From Paenibacillus sp. Soil766 (lineage in GTDB: Bacteria > Bacillota > Bacilli > Paenibacillales > NBRC-103111), in assembly GCF_001428105.1 (NCBI RefSeq), contig NZ_LMSJ01000021.1, positions 62,287 to 126,286 of the forward strand: DNA of 64,000 nucleotides, given 5' to 3'. Shown one piece after another: positions 55,155 through 64,000 of this stretch (within the stretch, counting starts at the first letter, position 1; each line of letters opens with the position of its first letter). The notes beneath the pieces are model-generated. The model made no database searches and was not told where the DNA came from. It worked only from the letters and a program-made list of their open reading frames with translations. The translations under genes were made by a program, and so were the position numbers.

Positions 55155-56195
55155 TCACTGAGGTACATTCGTTTCACAATCGATCATGACATGGATCGTG
55201 TCACCTTTATGTTCATTGCGCAATTTAAACGCTTCGGCAATGTTACTTAAGTGGACCACATGAGTAATCATTTCCTCTGTATTGACTAATCCATCCAGCA
55301 CTAGCTGCAGGCCTCTATCGAAATAATGGCGATTATCGATATCCCGCTTTGGTTCCGTTGAAAAGATATCGAGCCGCTTCTTGTGTACTTTAAAGAAATC
55401 GACCGGCTTATGGCAAGTCCCAATACAACCGTACATGATGATGCGCCCATTCTGGGATGCAGCATCGATTGCATCAACCATTCCATCCCCTTCGAGTAAG
55501 CAAGGAATAACGACATCGAAACCATCTGGGAAGTCTTTGCCCACAATGTCCATCGTACTCGCATCCGCTGATGGAAGCTTATATGTATGGGTTGCCCCAT
55601 ACTTACGGGCTAGCTCCAGCTTCTCATCGAACAAATCCGTTACCACCAGGTTCCGAGGACTGTATAAGCTAACTACCTGCGTCATCACAAGGCCACTAAC
55701 GCCTTGTCCGGTGATCAACACATTTTTATGTGGGGAAATATCACCAAGCTCTGCCGCATGAATAATGCCCGGGAGCACTTCAATTAGCGATCCTTCAATG
55801 AGTGGAAGCGTCTGTGGCAGGACTTTTACGGAAAAAGGCGTACAGCAAACATACTCAGCAAAGGCCCCCCAAATATAGCGTAGTGCAACAGGATCTCCTA
55901 CCTTGAGTCCGATGACATTGGGTCCTATTTTATCAATAACACCTGCTACTTCATGGCCAAGCCGTGTTGGATACGTGACAAATTCTGGTTCACGAGCACC
56001 GCGAAATACTTCGACATCACTGCCGCAAATGCCAACCCATTTCACCTTAACCCGCACTTCCCCATCGGCAGGCTCGGGAATTAGCGCTCTTTGTAACGTG
56101 ATATTCCCAATCTTCTCCACAACAGCGCACAACTGCGTACCCTCACCATCATAATCCACTAACTGCATGGGAGGAACTGTCATTTTTCTAACCAT
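55155..56195 (-). CDS. Zinc-type medium-chain dehydrogenase, last gene of the sulfatase operon
   Basis: This roughly 346-residue MDR protein has catalytic-zinc ligand candidates in VGICGSDVEVF and LGHEVAG, and the Rossmann motif ITGQGVSGLVMTQ. The four-cysteine structural-zinc loop is absent (GDPVALRYIWGAFAEYV occupies its place). Related enzymes oxidise polyols or sugars. The start is the ATG at 56195, eight bases after GGAG; it overlaps the esterase gene by eight bases. It probably oxidises a sugar released from the imported glycan. Confidence 0.85.
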   Translation of the reverse strand: MVRKMTVPPMQLVDYDGEGTQLCAVVEKIGNITLQRALIPEPADGEVRVKVKWVGICGSDVEVFRGAREPEFVTYPTRLGHEVAGVIDKIGPNVIGLKVGDPVALRYIWGAFAEYVCCTPFSVKVLPQTLPLIEGSLIEVLPGIIHAAELGDISPHKNVLITGQGVSGLVMTQVVSLYSPRNLVVTDLFDEKLELARKYGATHTYKLPSADASTMDIVGKDFPDGFDVVIPCLLEGDGMVDAIDAASQNGRIIMYGCIGTCHKPVDFFKVHKKRLDIFSTEPKRDIDNRHYFDRGLQLVLDGLVNTEEMITHVVHLSNIAEAFKLRNEHKGDTIHVMIDCETNVPQ

Positions 56196-57180
56196 TTTCA
56201 TGACTCCTATCGCTTAATTTACCAAGTACATGATTAGCCATAATTTTGTAGCCTTCTGCATTCGGATGTAACTGGTCAGGAAGGAAGTCAATAAAGGCTT
56301 CGCCCATGATATCCAAGCCGTCAATATATGTAAGATTTGAATCCCCGTAAGAAGTAAGGATATTCGCCGCTTCTAGGATCTCTTTCCTCATAATAACCAA
56401 GTTCATCCCTACTTCGTTCTCGTCAGTTTCCCTGTGGGGACAATATATCGGCGAGAATAAATAGAGCGGTGTGAAGGGGTGCTTTTCCCGAATGATCGCT
56501 ACCATGCCAAGGATGGCAGAACGGAACGTTCGGATATTTAACGTATTCCCCCCCATCACATTAATGCCGAGACACAAGGAGATGATGTCTGCTGGAAGGT
56601 CACGAATGACGCGAGCAACCAAGGGTTCCACATGACATTGTCCAGCAAACCCCATACAGGTGAGGTCCCAACCTTTGTGACGCGCAACGATTGCCGGCCA
56701 CGTTTGAGAGGGACTCTCCGCTGTGTTGCATTGAGTTATGGAGCTGCCGTAAGTAATCCAACGAGGTTGATTGTATGGCACAGGCACTGCCGATGCCCCA
56801 ACATCGACCTTTAATGTCTTCACATTGACGGCAGCATTTTGCGTGAAATAAATTTCAACCCGTTTCATACTACCTGGTAAGTTTGTAAATAAACAATGCT
56901 CATCACCTGCAAGGAGAGTCTCGGTAGCGATCCATTCATCTTCAATAACGATATCAAATTGTCTATCTTGCTCTGATCTTGTGACCTGCAGCTCGACCGA
57001 CGTGGAGTCGGTTAGAAAAGCTAGTCGTATACCCGCTGTTTCCCCTGCCCTCTCCACTACTTTAGATGCAAATAAGTTGAGCTGATCGTGAGGTAAACGC
57101 CATGGTCGGAAGCCGGTTTCATTCGTTTCTATGGAAACGGCACCCTGAAACCACGCTGAATTGATTTCAATAGTTTGCAT
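56188..57180 (-). CDS. SGNH/GDSL hydrolase with N-terminal beta domain
   Basis: This roughly 330-residue protein has an N-terminal jelly-roll-like domain (about 5-125) and an SGNH hydrolase domain (about 135-325). The nucleophile block reads YGSSIT (Ser at about 147), the third block is LCLGINVMGG (Gly and Asn present) and the last is DQLHPNAEGY (Asp and His). The architecture matches carbohydrate O-acetyl esterases. There is no signal peptide, so it deacylates imported substrate in the cytoplasm. The ATG at 57180 is nine bases after AAAGGTG; a GTG at 57192 is an alternative. Confidence 0.85.
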   Translation of the reverse strand: MQTIEINSAWFQGAVSIETNETGFRPWRLPHDQLNLFASKVVERAGETAGIRLAFLTDSTSVELQVTRSEQDRQFDIVIEDEWIATETLLAGDEHCLFTNLPGSMKRVEIYFTQNAAVNVKTLKVDVGASAVPVPYNQPRWITYGSSITQCNTAESPSQTWPAIVARHKGWDLTCMGFAGQCHVEPLVARVIRDLPADIISLCLGINVMGGNTLNIRTFRSAILGMVAIIREKHPFTPLYLFSPIYCPHRETDENEVGMNLVIMRKEILEAANILTSYGDSNLTYIDGLDIMGEAFIDFLPDQLHPNAEGYKIMANHVLGKLSDRSHENG

Positions 57181-57200
57181 GCTGTCATTCACCTTTCCGT

Positions 57201-58601
57201 TTACACACCAACAGGAATTACGGGCTTATCTTGTAAAATATCACCGCTAGCCTGCATCCATGAAACTAATTCAGAAGCAAGCCGCTCGATATTCTCAACC
57301 TGTGAAGGATCCCCTGACAAATCATTGGTTTCCCATGGATCATTAAGCAGATCAAATAACTGGATACGTTCCGTCCCTGTGTTCGTAATTGGCGATCGAT
57401 AATATCGGATCAGCTTCCACTGGCCGTCCGTTACCATGCGCTGGAGATCTCGATAAACGGAGGCAACAGTACCACGAACGCCATCGCTATCTCCGTACAT
57501 AATGGGATGCAGTGATAACCCTTCAGTTTCCTCAGGCAAGTCGACATCGCATAACCCGGCAACCGTCGGGAAAATATCGATATTACTGGCCAGTGCACGG
57601 AGCTGCTTACCTTCTGGCACACCTGGCCCACGGAAAATAAGTGGAATGCGCACGCTATGTTCGTAAAGGTTTTGTTTGCCCATCAATCCGTGTTGTCCAA
57701 CCGCCAAACCATGGTCCGCCGTATACACGATGAGTGTATTGTCATAGATGCCCTTCTCTTTCAACGCTGCGATGACCCTGCCAATTTGTGCGTCCATGTG
57801 GCTTATCATCCCGTAATAATCGGCCATATGCTGTCGAATTTCATCCTTTTCCCTCGGCCACCCCGCAAGCTTCTCGTCGCGCACGACCATATCCCCTGTA
57901 TCGAATGGATGTTCTTGCACAAAGTTCGGAGGCAGCGTTATATCTGACTTGTCGTACTGACTTGCATAAGGCTCAGGAGCGGTTCGAGGATCATGCGGTG
58001 CTGTATAAGCGACATATAGGAAAAAAGGCCGATTCTCCTGATAATCCTCGATAAAGTTGACGGCCGCATTGGTAAATAGCTCTGTCGAGAACATATGTTC
58101 CACATATTCCTTTTCTTTCGGATACACCCCAGTCGCGTCATAATCAAACACAGGAACCTGGGTATGATCGCTCATCCCGTGAAAATGCAGCTTATCTCCA
58201 CCTTCGAAACTTCGGGTGAGGCTTGCCTTATCGTTATGCCATTTGCCGACCGCATGCGTGTGGTAACCGGCATCGCGCATCGTCTCTGCCATAAGTCGAA
58301 CATCCGAGCGAATAACGCTCGAATGTTCCCGATTCGTCATATCCTTGCCGATCGTTGCCCGGAAGAGCGGAATTCCGGTATGGACGCATGCTCTGCTCGG
58401 CGCGCAAACTGCTCCGGTTAGAGCACCGAATATATGCGTATTCCGATTTGCTGTTCCGCTGGCAACTAGTGAATCCAGCACTGGTGTCTGCACGGCTTCA
58501 GTGCCGAAAGCTCCGATAGCTTCACCACGATGATCGTCTGCTATAAGAAATACGACATGAGGTCGTTCAGCTACATACTTCTTAATAATTTTCTCTTCCA
58601 T
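57201..58601 (-). CDS. Cytoplasmic Cys-type sulfatase
   Basis: This roughly 466-residue S1-type sulfatase has the metal-binding start FLIADDHRGEAIGAFG and the formylglycine motif CAPSR (C66-R70), in which the Cys must be converted to formylglycine by a maturase not present in this window. Other family blocks are YTADHGLAVGQHGLMGKQNL and HSVRIPLIFRGPG. No signal peptide is present, so it removes sulfate from material already imported. The start is placed at the ATG 58601; a GTG at 58610 three bases after GGAG is possible. It follows the solute-binding gene and precedes the esterase by about 20 bases. Confidence 0.9.
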   Translation of the reverse strand: MEEKIIKKYVAERPHVVFLIADDHRGEAIGAFGTEAVQTPVLDSLVASGTANRNTHIFGALTGAVCAPSRACVHTGIPLFRATIGKDMTNREHSSVIRSDVRLMAETMRDAGYHTHAVGKWHNDKASLTRSFEGGDKLHFHGMSDHTQVPVFDYDATGVYPKEKEYVEHMFSTELFTNAAVNFIEDYQENRPFFLYVAYTAPHDPRTAPEPYASQYDKSDITLPPNFVQEHPFDTGDMVVRDEKLAGWPREKDEIRQHMADYYGMISHMDAQIGRVIAALKEKGIYDNTLIVYTADHGLAVGQHGLMGKQNLYEHSVRIPLIFRGPGVPEGKQLRALASNIDIFPTVAGLCDVDLPEETEGLSLHPIMYGDSDGVRGTVASVYRDLQRMVTDGQWKLIRYYRSPITNTGTERIQLFDLLNDPWETNDLSGDPSQVENIERLASELVSWMQASGDILQDKPVIPVGV

Positions 58602-58625
58602 GTTAAACACTCACTCCTATACGAC

Positions 58626-58640
58626 ATCATACAGTATGAT
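58626..58640. repeat. 15-bp palindrome between binding-protein and sulfatase genes
   Basis: ATCATAC-A-GTATGAT is perfectly self-complementary around one base, 11 bases after the binding-protein stop. No T-run follows, so it may be an mRNA-stabilising hairpin or a protein site. Confidence 0.4.
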
Positions 58641-58651
58641 CTGGATGTCAT

Positions 58652-60298
58652 CTATTTCTTGGCTTTAAATTGGTCATAGGCTTGTTGATAAATTTCCAAA
58701 TAGCGTTTAATGTTCATTTTGTCCAACGTGCTCAGGTAATTGTTCCATTCCTTCTCAACATCCAGTGAGCCTGTAACTGTTTTAGCGAAAAATTCAGTTC
58801 TGTAATCTGTCAATGTCTTCTCTAGCGTAGAAAGCTCCTCAGCCTGTTCGTTGGTAAAGAACAATGGTGGTACAATTTTGCTTGGATTAGTTCCAAACGG
58901 TTCGTACTTTTTAGTTTCATTATACAAAATAAGTTCAAGCGAATTTTTCGGATCCGCTGCCACACTTAATCGTAACTCGTTTGTTCGCAGCGAAGGACCT
59001 GCCTGCGCCCAGTGAATGTTTTGCAGTTTGCCAAACGTGGCGATCGGTTTCCATATCGCTTGCTTTCCGTTAACACCAAGCTCGCCTTGTGCCGGACGCA
59101 CCCACTCCTGATCTGGACGGCCTTGCGTACTGCGCAGTGTCGCCTCTTCCGAAAGCAGCAAATCAGCCATACGGAATGCGGCAGCAGGATTCTTTGCTTT
59201 ATTCGTAACAACGTATTGACCCGCAGAAACAGCATAAGGATTATAGGCTGTAGAACGTATCCCTGTCGGCCCTTTGAGCGGAGGTACGGAGACATAATCT
59301 TTGAATCTCGCGTTATCAACTTCGACAAATACCGTTTGATTTTGTGATGCAATAGCTCCCAGAATTGGAATCTCTGGATTCATCCCCATCTGTTTCAGCT
59401 GGTTTCTATCTTGGGTAAACGTTTGCGGAGAGATTAATCCTTCAGCAAACATTTTATTCATATACTTCAAAGCTTCTTTCCACTCCGGTTGATTAAAGGC
59501 AAGTTGAACCTTCCCATCCTTCACAAAGCGCAGGTTGAAATCCTTCTCGATAAAAGCACTGGGTAGGAATAGATCTAACGTTGAAGATGGTCCATTCGTC
59601 GCACCAACAAGCGGGATCTCGTCTGCTTTGCCGTTTCCGTTGGGATCTTTTTCTTTAAAAGCTTTGAGCACTTGATAAAACTCTTCTGTCGTTTCTGGCA
59701 TTTTTAATCCAAGCTTATCAAGCCATGGTTTATAAATCCACATTTTCTGACCAAGCGAGCAATGGTAACAATCATTCACCTGCGGGACTGAATAAATTTT
59801 ACCATCAGGCATCGTTATCAGATCTTTGACATAGGTTACCTGTTCGTACATCTTTTTCATTTCAACACCATATTTGTCGATATAGGGATTCAGCGGAATA
59901 AAGACGCCATCCTTCCCATAAATCGATTGCTGAACTGGTGATACATTCATGTTAAGCAACACATCTGGGTAATCACCACTTGCGAGTGAAACGTTTAGCT
60001 TCTCAGCATATGTTTTTTCCGGAGCGATTTCCCAATCAATATGAATGTTCGTTTTCTCTTCCAACCATTTGGTGAACTCATTTGTTGCGAAGTTTTCGAC
60101 AATGCTGGAGCCTTTGACCATCACTTTGAGCGTCGTCTTTTCTTTCGTGATCGGGAATTGGCCAGCTGGTGTTACTTGATCATCGATAATCGCTTCTGTT
60201 TGTTGAGCAGCTTCCTTCGTTCCGCTGTCTGAACATGCGCTTAGGAGTACTAGTGACGACGCCGTGATTGCTACTAATGCTTTTAACCCTCTTTTCAT
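58652..60298 (-). CDS. Sugar ABC transporter solute-binding lipoprotein
   Basis: This 548-residue LplA-type lipoprotein has the signal peptide MKRGLKALVAITASSLVLLSAC (lipobox LSAC, Cys about 22). Its N-terminal half carries the calcium-loop-like DPNGNGKADEIPLVG at about 210 and the binding domain ends DKMNIKRYLEIYQQAYDQF. It delivers the substrate to the two permeases upstream. GGGAGG lies eight bases before the ATG. Its substrate is inferred from the neighbouring sulfatase and esterase to be a sulfated, acylated sugar. Confidence 0.92.
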   Translation of the reverse strand: MKRGLKALVAITASSLVLLSACSDSGTKEAAQQTEAIIDDQVTPAGQFPITKEKTTLKVMVKGSSIVENFATNEFTKWLEEKTNIHIDWEIAPEKTYAEKLNVSLASGDYPDVLLNMNVSPVQQSIYGKDGVFIPLNPYIDKYGVEMKKMYEQVTYVKDLITMPDGKIYSVPQVNDCYHCSLGQKMWIYKPWLDKLGLKMPETTEEFYQVLKAFKEKDPNGNGKADEIPLVGATNGPSSTLDLFLPSAFIEKDFNLRFVKDGKVQLAFNQPEWKEALKYMNKMFAEGLISPQTFTQDRNQLKQMGMNPEIPILGAIASQNQTVFVEVDNARFKDYVSVPPLKGPTGIRSTAYNPYAVSAGQYVVTNKAKNPAAAFRMADLLLSEEATLRSTQGRPDQEWVRPAQGELGVNGKQAIWKPIATFGKLQNIHWAQAGPSLRTNELRLSVAADPKNSLELILYNETKKYEPFGTNPSKIVPPLFFTNEQAEELSTLEKTLTDYRTEFFAKTVTGSLDVEKEWNNYLSTLDKMNIKRYLEIYQQAYDQFKAKK

Positions 60299-60312
60299 GT
60301 AATAACCTCCCT

Positions 60313-61206
60313 TTAGCCTTTTAGTGAGCCAATCATCATGCCTTTGACAAAATGCCTTTGTATGAATGGATAGATGATGAGCACGGGAAGCGTAGACACG
60401 ACGATAAGGGAAAACTTCAACAATTCCCGGAGACCATCTCTTGCCGCTTGATCGGCAATGTCAGTTATCATCGACGCATCGACCTCGTTTTGCACCAAAA
60501 TATCCCTTAACACCAATTGAATTGGGTACAACTCCTGATGTTTCAAATAGAGCAAAGCGCTAAAATATTGATTCCAATGTCCTACTGCGTAGAATAAGGA
60601 AATCACAGCTATGATAGGACCAGACAAAGGAAGTACGATCTTCCGTACAAACGTAAAATCACTACAGCCATCCATTTGAGATGCTTCAAGCAATTCTTCG
60701 GGAATGGTCGTTTGAAAATACGTGCGGGCAATGATCATATTCATAACACCAAGTGCTCCCGGAATAAGTAAAGACCACCTTGTGTCGATCATACCGAGTT
60801 CTTTCACAACGAGATATGACGGGATCAATCCCCCTGAAAACATCATGGTGAATACGAACAACGCCATAACGGCATTACGTGGCATAAAATCTTTTCTAGA
60901 TAGCGGATAAGCCGCAATGAGTGTAAACAGCACATTGATCGTCGTTCCTACGACGGTATAAAATACAGAATTCAAGAAGCTCGACATAATCAAGCGATGC
61001 TTGAATACTGCTTCATATCCCGCAAGCGTCGGCTCAACCGGATACAGCCAAACTTTTCCAGAAATAACCGCGGTGGACGAGCTGAAAGAAGCACTGACAA
61101 TGTAAATCAGCGGATATAAAATCGTAATGGTAAAAATGAATAGGATGATGTAATTCAGTATTGTAAAAAGCCTGTCATCTGCACTCTCTTTAATGCTTCC
61201 CGTCAT
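60313..61206 (-). CDS. Sugar ABC transporter permease (YtcP type)
   Basis: This 297-residue permease has six helices, with the EAA loop LEASQMDGCSDFTFVRKIVL and the class-specific C-terminus QRHFVKGMMIGSLKG. GGGAGG precedes the ATG by eight bases. It lies between the LplB-type permease and the binding-protein gene and is part of the same uptake complex. Confidence 0.93.
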   Translation of the reverse strand: MTGSIKESADDRLFTILNYIILFIFTITILYPLIYIVSASFSSSTAVISGKVWLYPVEPTLAGYEAVFKHRLIMSSFLNSVFYTVVGTTINVLFTLIAAYPLSRKDFMPRNAVMALFVFTMMFSGGLIPSYLVVKELGMIDTRWSLLIPGALGVMNMIIARTYFQTTIPEELLEASQMDGCSDFTFVRKIVLPLSGPIIAVISLFYAVGHWNQYFSALLYLKHQELYPIQLVLRDILVQNEVDASMITDIADQAARDGLRELLKFSLIVVSTLPVLIIYPFIQRHFVKGMMIGSLKG

Positions 61207-61219
61207 TGATGCGCCTCCC

Positions 61220-62194
61220 TTACCACAAACTGGTTTGTCCTAACTGTCTAGCTATCCGATTGACGAGCACCAGCAGGATTAAATTAATGACTGATTTAAA
61301 TAACCCAATGGCGGACGAATAGGAATAATTGATTGCGGTTGATGCCAAACCGACTTTGTAGACAAAAGTATCGATGACCTCAGATGAACTCATATTCAGC
61401 GGATTCTGCAACAGCAGCACCTTTTCGAAGCCGATGTCCAACACATGACCAGTGTTCATGATGAGCAGAATGACCGCAACCGGCATAATACCCGGTAAAT
61501 CGACATGCCACATCCGCCGCACTTTATTAGCGCCATCTACAACAGCAGCCTCATGGAGTGAAGGATCAACAGCTGCAAGCGCTGCCAAGTAAATGATGCA
61601 GGAAAATCCAACGTTCTGCCAAATACCGGACCAGACAAATACATGTGAAAACCATTCGGGTATGCCCATGAAATTAATAGTTGGTAGTCCGAAATATGTC
61701 ATAATTTTCTGAACCAGGCCTACTCGAGGATCCATCATTTGCAGAATGATACCTACCATAACCACTACGGAAATAAAATGCGGCGCATAGGTGATCATTT
61801 GAACAGATTTTTTAAAGAAACGAGAATTAACGTAGTTCAGAGAAAGCGCCAAGATAATCGGGAACGGAAACCCTGCAAATAAACTATAGATGCTGAGCAA
61901 GACCGTGTTTTTCATAATCCGAACAAATTCATAGGAATGGAAAAAGCGATCGAAATGCTTCAGCCCCACCCATTCGCTGCCCCATACGCCTTTTGTTGGA
62001 AGATAATTTTTGAACGCAATCAAAGCGCCATACATCGGAACGTACTTGAAAATGATCAAATAAATAATTGGCAGAAGCATAAGCAGATAGAGCTGCCAAT
62101 GATTGGACGCATTTTTCTTTAGCTTGAAAAAGTAATTTTCCTTTTTAACGTCAACTGTTGACAATGTGTTACTCTTGCTATCCGATAGTTCCAT
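61220..62194 (-). CDS. Sugar ABC transporter permease (LplB type)
   Basis: This roughly 324-residue permease has six helices, the EAA loop HEAAVVDGANKVRRMWHVDL and the LplB-type C-terminus NRIARQLGQTSLW. The start is placed at the ATG 62194, directly behind AGGGAGGG, which gives the usual family length. A 96-base upstream extension of the frame begins at 62290 but runs through two palindromes and is rejected. It is the first transport gene after the sensor kinase. Confidence 0.92.
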   Translation of the reverse strand: MELSDSKSNTLSTVDVKKENYFFKLKKNASNHWQLYLLMLLPIIYLIIFKYVPMYGALIAFKNYLPTKGVWGSEWVGLKHFDRFFHSYEFVRIMKNTVLLSIYSLFAGFPFPIILALSLNYVNSRFFKKSVQMITYAPHFISVVVMVGIILQMMDPRVGLVQKIMTYFGLPTINFMGIPEWFSHVFVWSGIWQNVGFSCIIYLAALAAVDPSLHEAAVVDGANKVRRMWHVDLPGIMPVAVILLIMNTGHVLDIGFEKVLLLQNPLNMSSSEVIDTFVYKVGLASTAINYSYSSAIGLFKSVINLILLVLVNRIARQLGQTSLW

Positions 62195-62290
62195 AAATCC
62201 CTCCCTATTTCGATGACCATGACTCGGTATGTGTAATGTACTTCTGTACATAGCATACAAAAAGTTAGGTATACCTAGCATTGTGTTCAT
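62195..62290. promoter_or_regulatory. Kinase/permease spacer with two palindromes
   Basis: ATGTAC-TTCT-GTACAT (62236..62251) and TAGGTATACCTA (62266..62277) sit within the 96-base spacer upstream of the LplB-type permease. They are plausible binding sites for the response regulator expected to pair with the upstream kinase, or a local promoter-operator. No clear sigma-A pair was found. Confidence 0.45.
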
Positions 62291-64000
62291 TTATACCACT
62301 ATGACTTTTTTTGCACTGGAAGACGGCATGTGAATCGTAACTTTCGTGCCTCTTCCCTGCTCACTTTGTACAGAAAGTCCATACTGTTGTCCGTACACCA
62401 TCTGAATCCGATTATGCACATTGAGCAGCCCGATGCTGCCTTCGGATGTAGCTTGTGTATCAACCAACTTCTCTGGTCGGCCGATCAGAAGTCGTGAGTT
62501 TAATTGTAGAAGGGAATCCGCATCGATGCCGCAGCCATTATCTTCTACGACGACATAGAAATCCGCTTCATCCTTCCATGCGTCAATAATAATTGTGTGC
62601 GTATCCTCGATTCCATTGGGAAATGCATGTTTAAATACATTCTCAACCAAGGGCTGCAGGGTCAATCGAACCATGCTGTCCAGCAAATAATCCGTATTGA
62701 TCCGAACATCAATTTCGAATTCGCGCTGGTTGCGATATTTCATAATCGACATGAAATACAGAATGTGTTTAAGTTCATTCGCTACTGTAATTTCCTCCAA
62801 ATCCGTGCGTATGGAATAACGCAACATATACGACAGAGAACGAACGATGTCTTTGATTTCGCTTGATTTCTGGATGACGGCGTAGCATATGATAATTTCC
62901 AATGTATTGTACAAGAAGTGCGGGTTAATCTGTAATTGCAGCGATTGAAATTCGGCCTGCTGCCTTTTCATTAAATTGTCCTGATTGCGCAGCTCGGTCT
63001 CGTAAACGCGCTCAACAAGCTCTTCCAGCCGGCTGACCATCGTATTGTAGCTGATAATAAGCTGATCCATTTCATCCAGGCTTCCGGTGAGAGGGACTCG
63101 GGTCCATTGACCTTTCGCCGTCTGGCGCATGCCACTCTCCAGGAGTCTAACTGGACGAACAATCGATTGACCGAAACGATACGCTAGAAATAAGGCTAGA
63201 ATTAAGGTAGCAATACCGACAATTAGCGTAGTTTGTCGCAAGTCTGAAATCGGCTGGCGCTGTTCAGACAACGACATGCTTGCCACCAGCGTCCATCCGG
63301 AATAGTCGGACTTTCGACTAAAGTAAACGCGACCTGGTTCATCGGGCAATTCAAATACTTGGTCAGTTTTCGCCTCAACCGTATTGAAATGCCTACCATT
63401 AAGTTGCTTCCCAACTCGGCTCGGATCCGGATGGTACAGTATTTTCCCACGATCGTTGACGATAAAAAAATACCCCGAGTTCCCGAGTTTGATGCCCTTC
63501 CAGAGTGTGTTTAACTCCCCTATCTTCAGTTCAAAGCCCATAATACCTTTGAAGAAGGTTGATGAAGTTCGATCCGCCAACTTGCGAATGAGTGTGAGGT
63601 GACCGTCCAGAAATCCAGAATCCTGGATCGTCAACTTCCCGTTTATCGTATCGTCTTCCTTCATCTGTTCCACGTATTCTTCAAACCCTTTGTAATTAAA
63701 AGGGACAATGTGGACATTGAAATCCGTTGCTTTGAACCCGTTATAACCAGCGATGTACGTCATTGATATTTCCGGATTATTGATGAGCACAGGTTGAAAG
63801 ACCCCCTTCATCGCCAATTCAGAAGTATAAAACCCAGAAGTGGAATTGGATGGAAGATCCAGAGCTTCTTTCACAACTGGCGAGATCAGAATGGACACCG
63901 TAGCCCACTCATAGCTTTTCAGAAATAAATCAGTTTCATGTAAAACGTTATCAACGATTTGAGTCAACAAGCCTTCATACTGATTCTCTAATACGTTGGA
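62291..64000 (-). CDS. YesM-type sensor histidine kinase (partial, N-terminus off the right edge)
   Basis: The frame is open from the window edge (ten codons before a TTG at 63970) to its stop, so the gene starts beyond 64000; at least 569 residues are seen. It has an extracytoplasmic dCache-like domain (to about residue 240), a transmembrane helix (VGIATLILALFLAYRFGQ), a HAMP domain, the YesM-type histidine block INPHFLYNTLEII (His at about 361 from the edge) and an ATPase domain (VEDNGCGID, GSIGLLNVHNRIQMVYG). A YesN-type response regulator probably lies outside the window. It is expected to control the uptake operon that follows. Confidence 0.88.
   Translation of the reverse strand, partial: SNVLENQYEGLLTQIVDNVLHETDLFLKSYEWATVSILISPVVKEALDLPSNSTSGFYTSELAMKGVFQPVLINNPEISMTYIAGYNGFKATDFNVHIVPFNYKGFEEYVEQMKEDDTINGKLTIQDSGFLDGHLTLIRKLADRTSSTFFKGIMGFELKIGELNTLWKGIKLGNSGYFFIVNDRGKILYHPDPSRVGKQLNGRHFNTVEAKTDQVFELPDEPGRVYFSRKSDYSGWTLVASMSLSEQRQPISDLRQTTLIVGIATLILALFLAYRFGQSIVRPVRLLESGMRQTAKGQWTRVPLTGSLDEMDQLIISYNTMVSRLEELVERVYETELRNQDNLMKRQQAEFQSLQLQINPHFLYNTLEIIICYAVIQKSSEIKDIVRSLSYMLRYSIRTDLEEITVANELKHILYFMSIMKYRNQREFEIDVRINTDYLLDSMVRLTLQPLVENVFKHAFPNGIEDTHTIIIDAWKDEADFYVVVEDNGCGIDADSLLQLNSRLLIGRPEKLVDTQATSEGSIGLLNVHNRIQMVYGQQYGLSVQSEQGRGTKVTIHMPSSSAKKVIVV

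Noticed and set aside
62195..62290. N-terminal extension of the LplB-type permease to 62290
   Set aside because: It adds 32 unfamilial residues, passes through two palindromes, and the ATG at 62194 has AGGGAGGG directly upstream.

Overview
The window looks like chromosome from a Paenibacillus-type member of the Bacillota. The basis is mid-40s GC by eye, strong GGAGG-type ribosome binding sites with many TTG/GTG starts, two LplA/LplB/YtcP-type sugar ABC operons paired with YesM- and AraC-type sensors, several exported proteins carrying copper-amine-oxidase N-terminal ('stalk') domains, and a GntR-like regulator fused to a solute-binding fold. No rRNA, tRNA, CRISPR array, intact IS element or prophage was recognised.

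Left part (1-24,450): a mixed metabolic and regulatory region. It holds a possible 26-residue leader or small protein, a short-chain dehydrogenase/TetR pair with a clear palindromic operator, a glutathione-independent formaldehyde dehydrogenase followed by an NHL-propeller protein and faced by a divergent AraC regulator, two exported stalk-domain proteins (one fused to Cu/Zn superoxide dismutase), a two-component system feeding a MacB/FtsX-like ABC transporter, a styrene-monooxygenase-like flavoprotein, a third stalk protein behind five 11-bp-spaced repeats, a PAS-GGDEF-EAL protein, a pair of small CBO0543-like membrane proteins whose first start codon sits inside a terminator-like hairpin, and a GC-rich TetR/methionine aminopeptidase pair.

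Middle (24,450-46,450): one large glycan locus on the minus strand. In transcription order it has LplB-type permease, YtcP-type permease, solute-binding lipoprotein, an unrecognised helical-toroid protein, two giant secreted paralogous candidate glycosidases (1523 and 910 residues, overlapping ATGA) and a membrane-bound AraC sensor-regulator. Upstream of it lie two small exported or anchored proteins of unknown function, a GH78-type rhamnosidase-like enzyme and a rifampin phosphotransferase. A strong promoter followed by two intrinsic terminators opposite the rifampin gene suggests a small RNA.

Right part (46,700-64,000): an L,D-transpeptidase, a hypothetical protein, two decaying head-to-head pseudogenes that meet at an apparent rearrangement junction near 49,945, the GntR/solute-binding fusion, small housekeeping-type genes including a 53-residue protein, and a second uptake operon. 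That operon has, in order, a YesM-type kinase (running off the right edge), LplB, YtcP, a solute-binding lipoprotein, an intracellular Cys-type sulfatase, an SGNH esterase and a zinc-type dehydrogenase, ending at a terminator. The content suggests import and intracellular desulfation, deacylation and oxidation of a sulfated sugar, while the middle locus suggests extracellular attack on a polymer before import. Both substrate assignments are inference.
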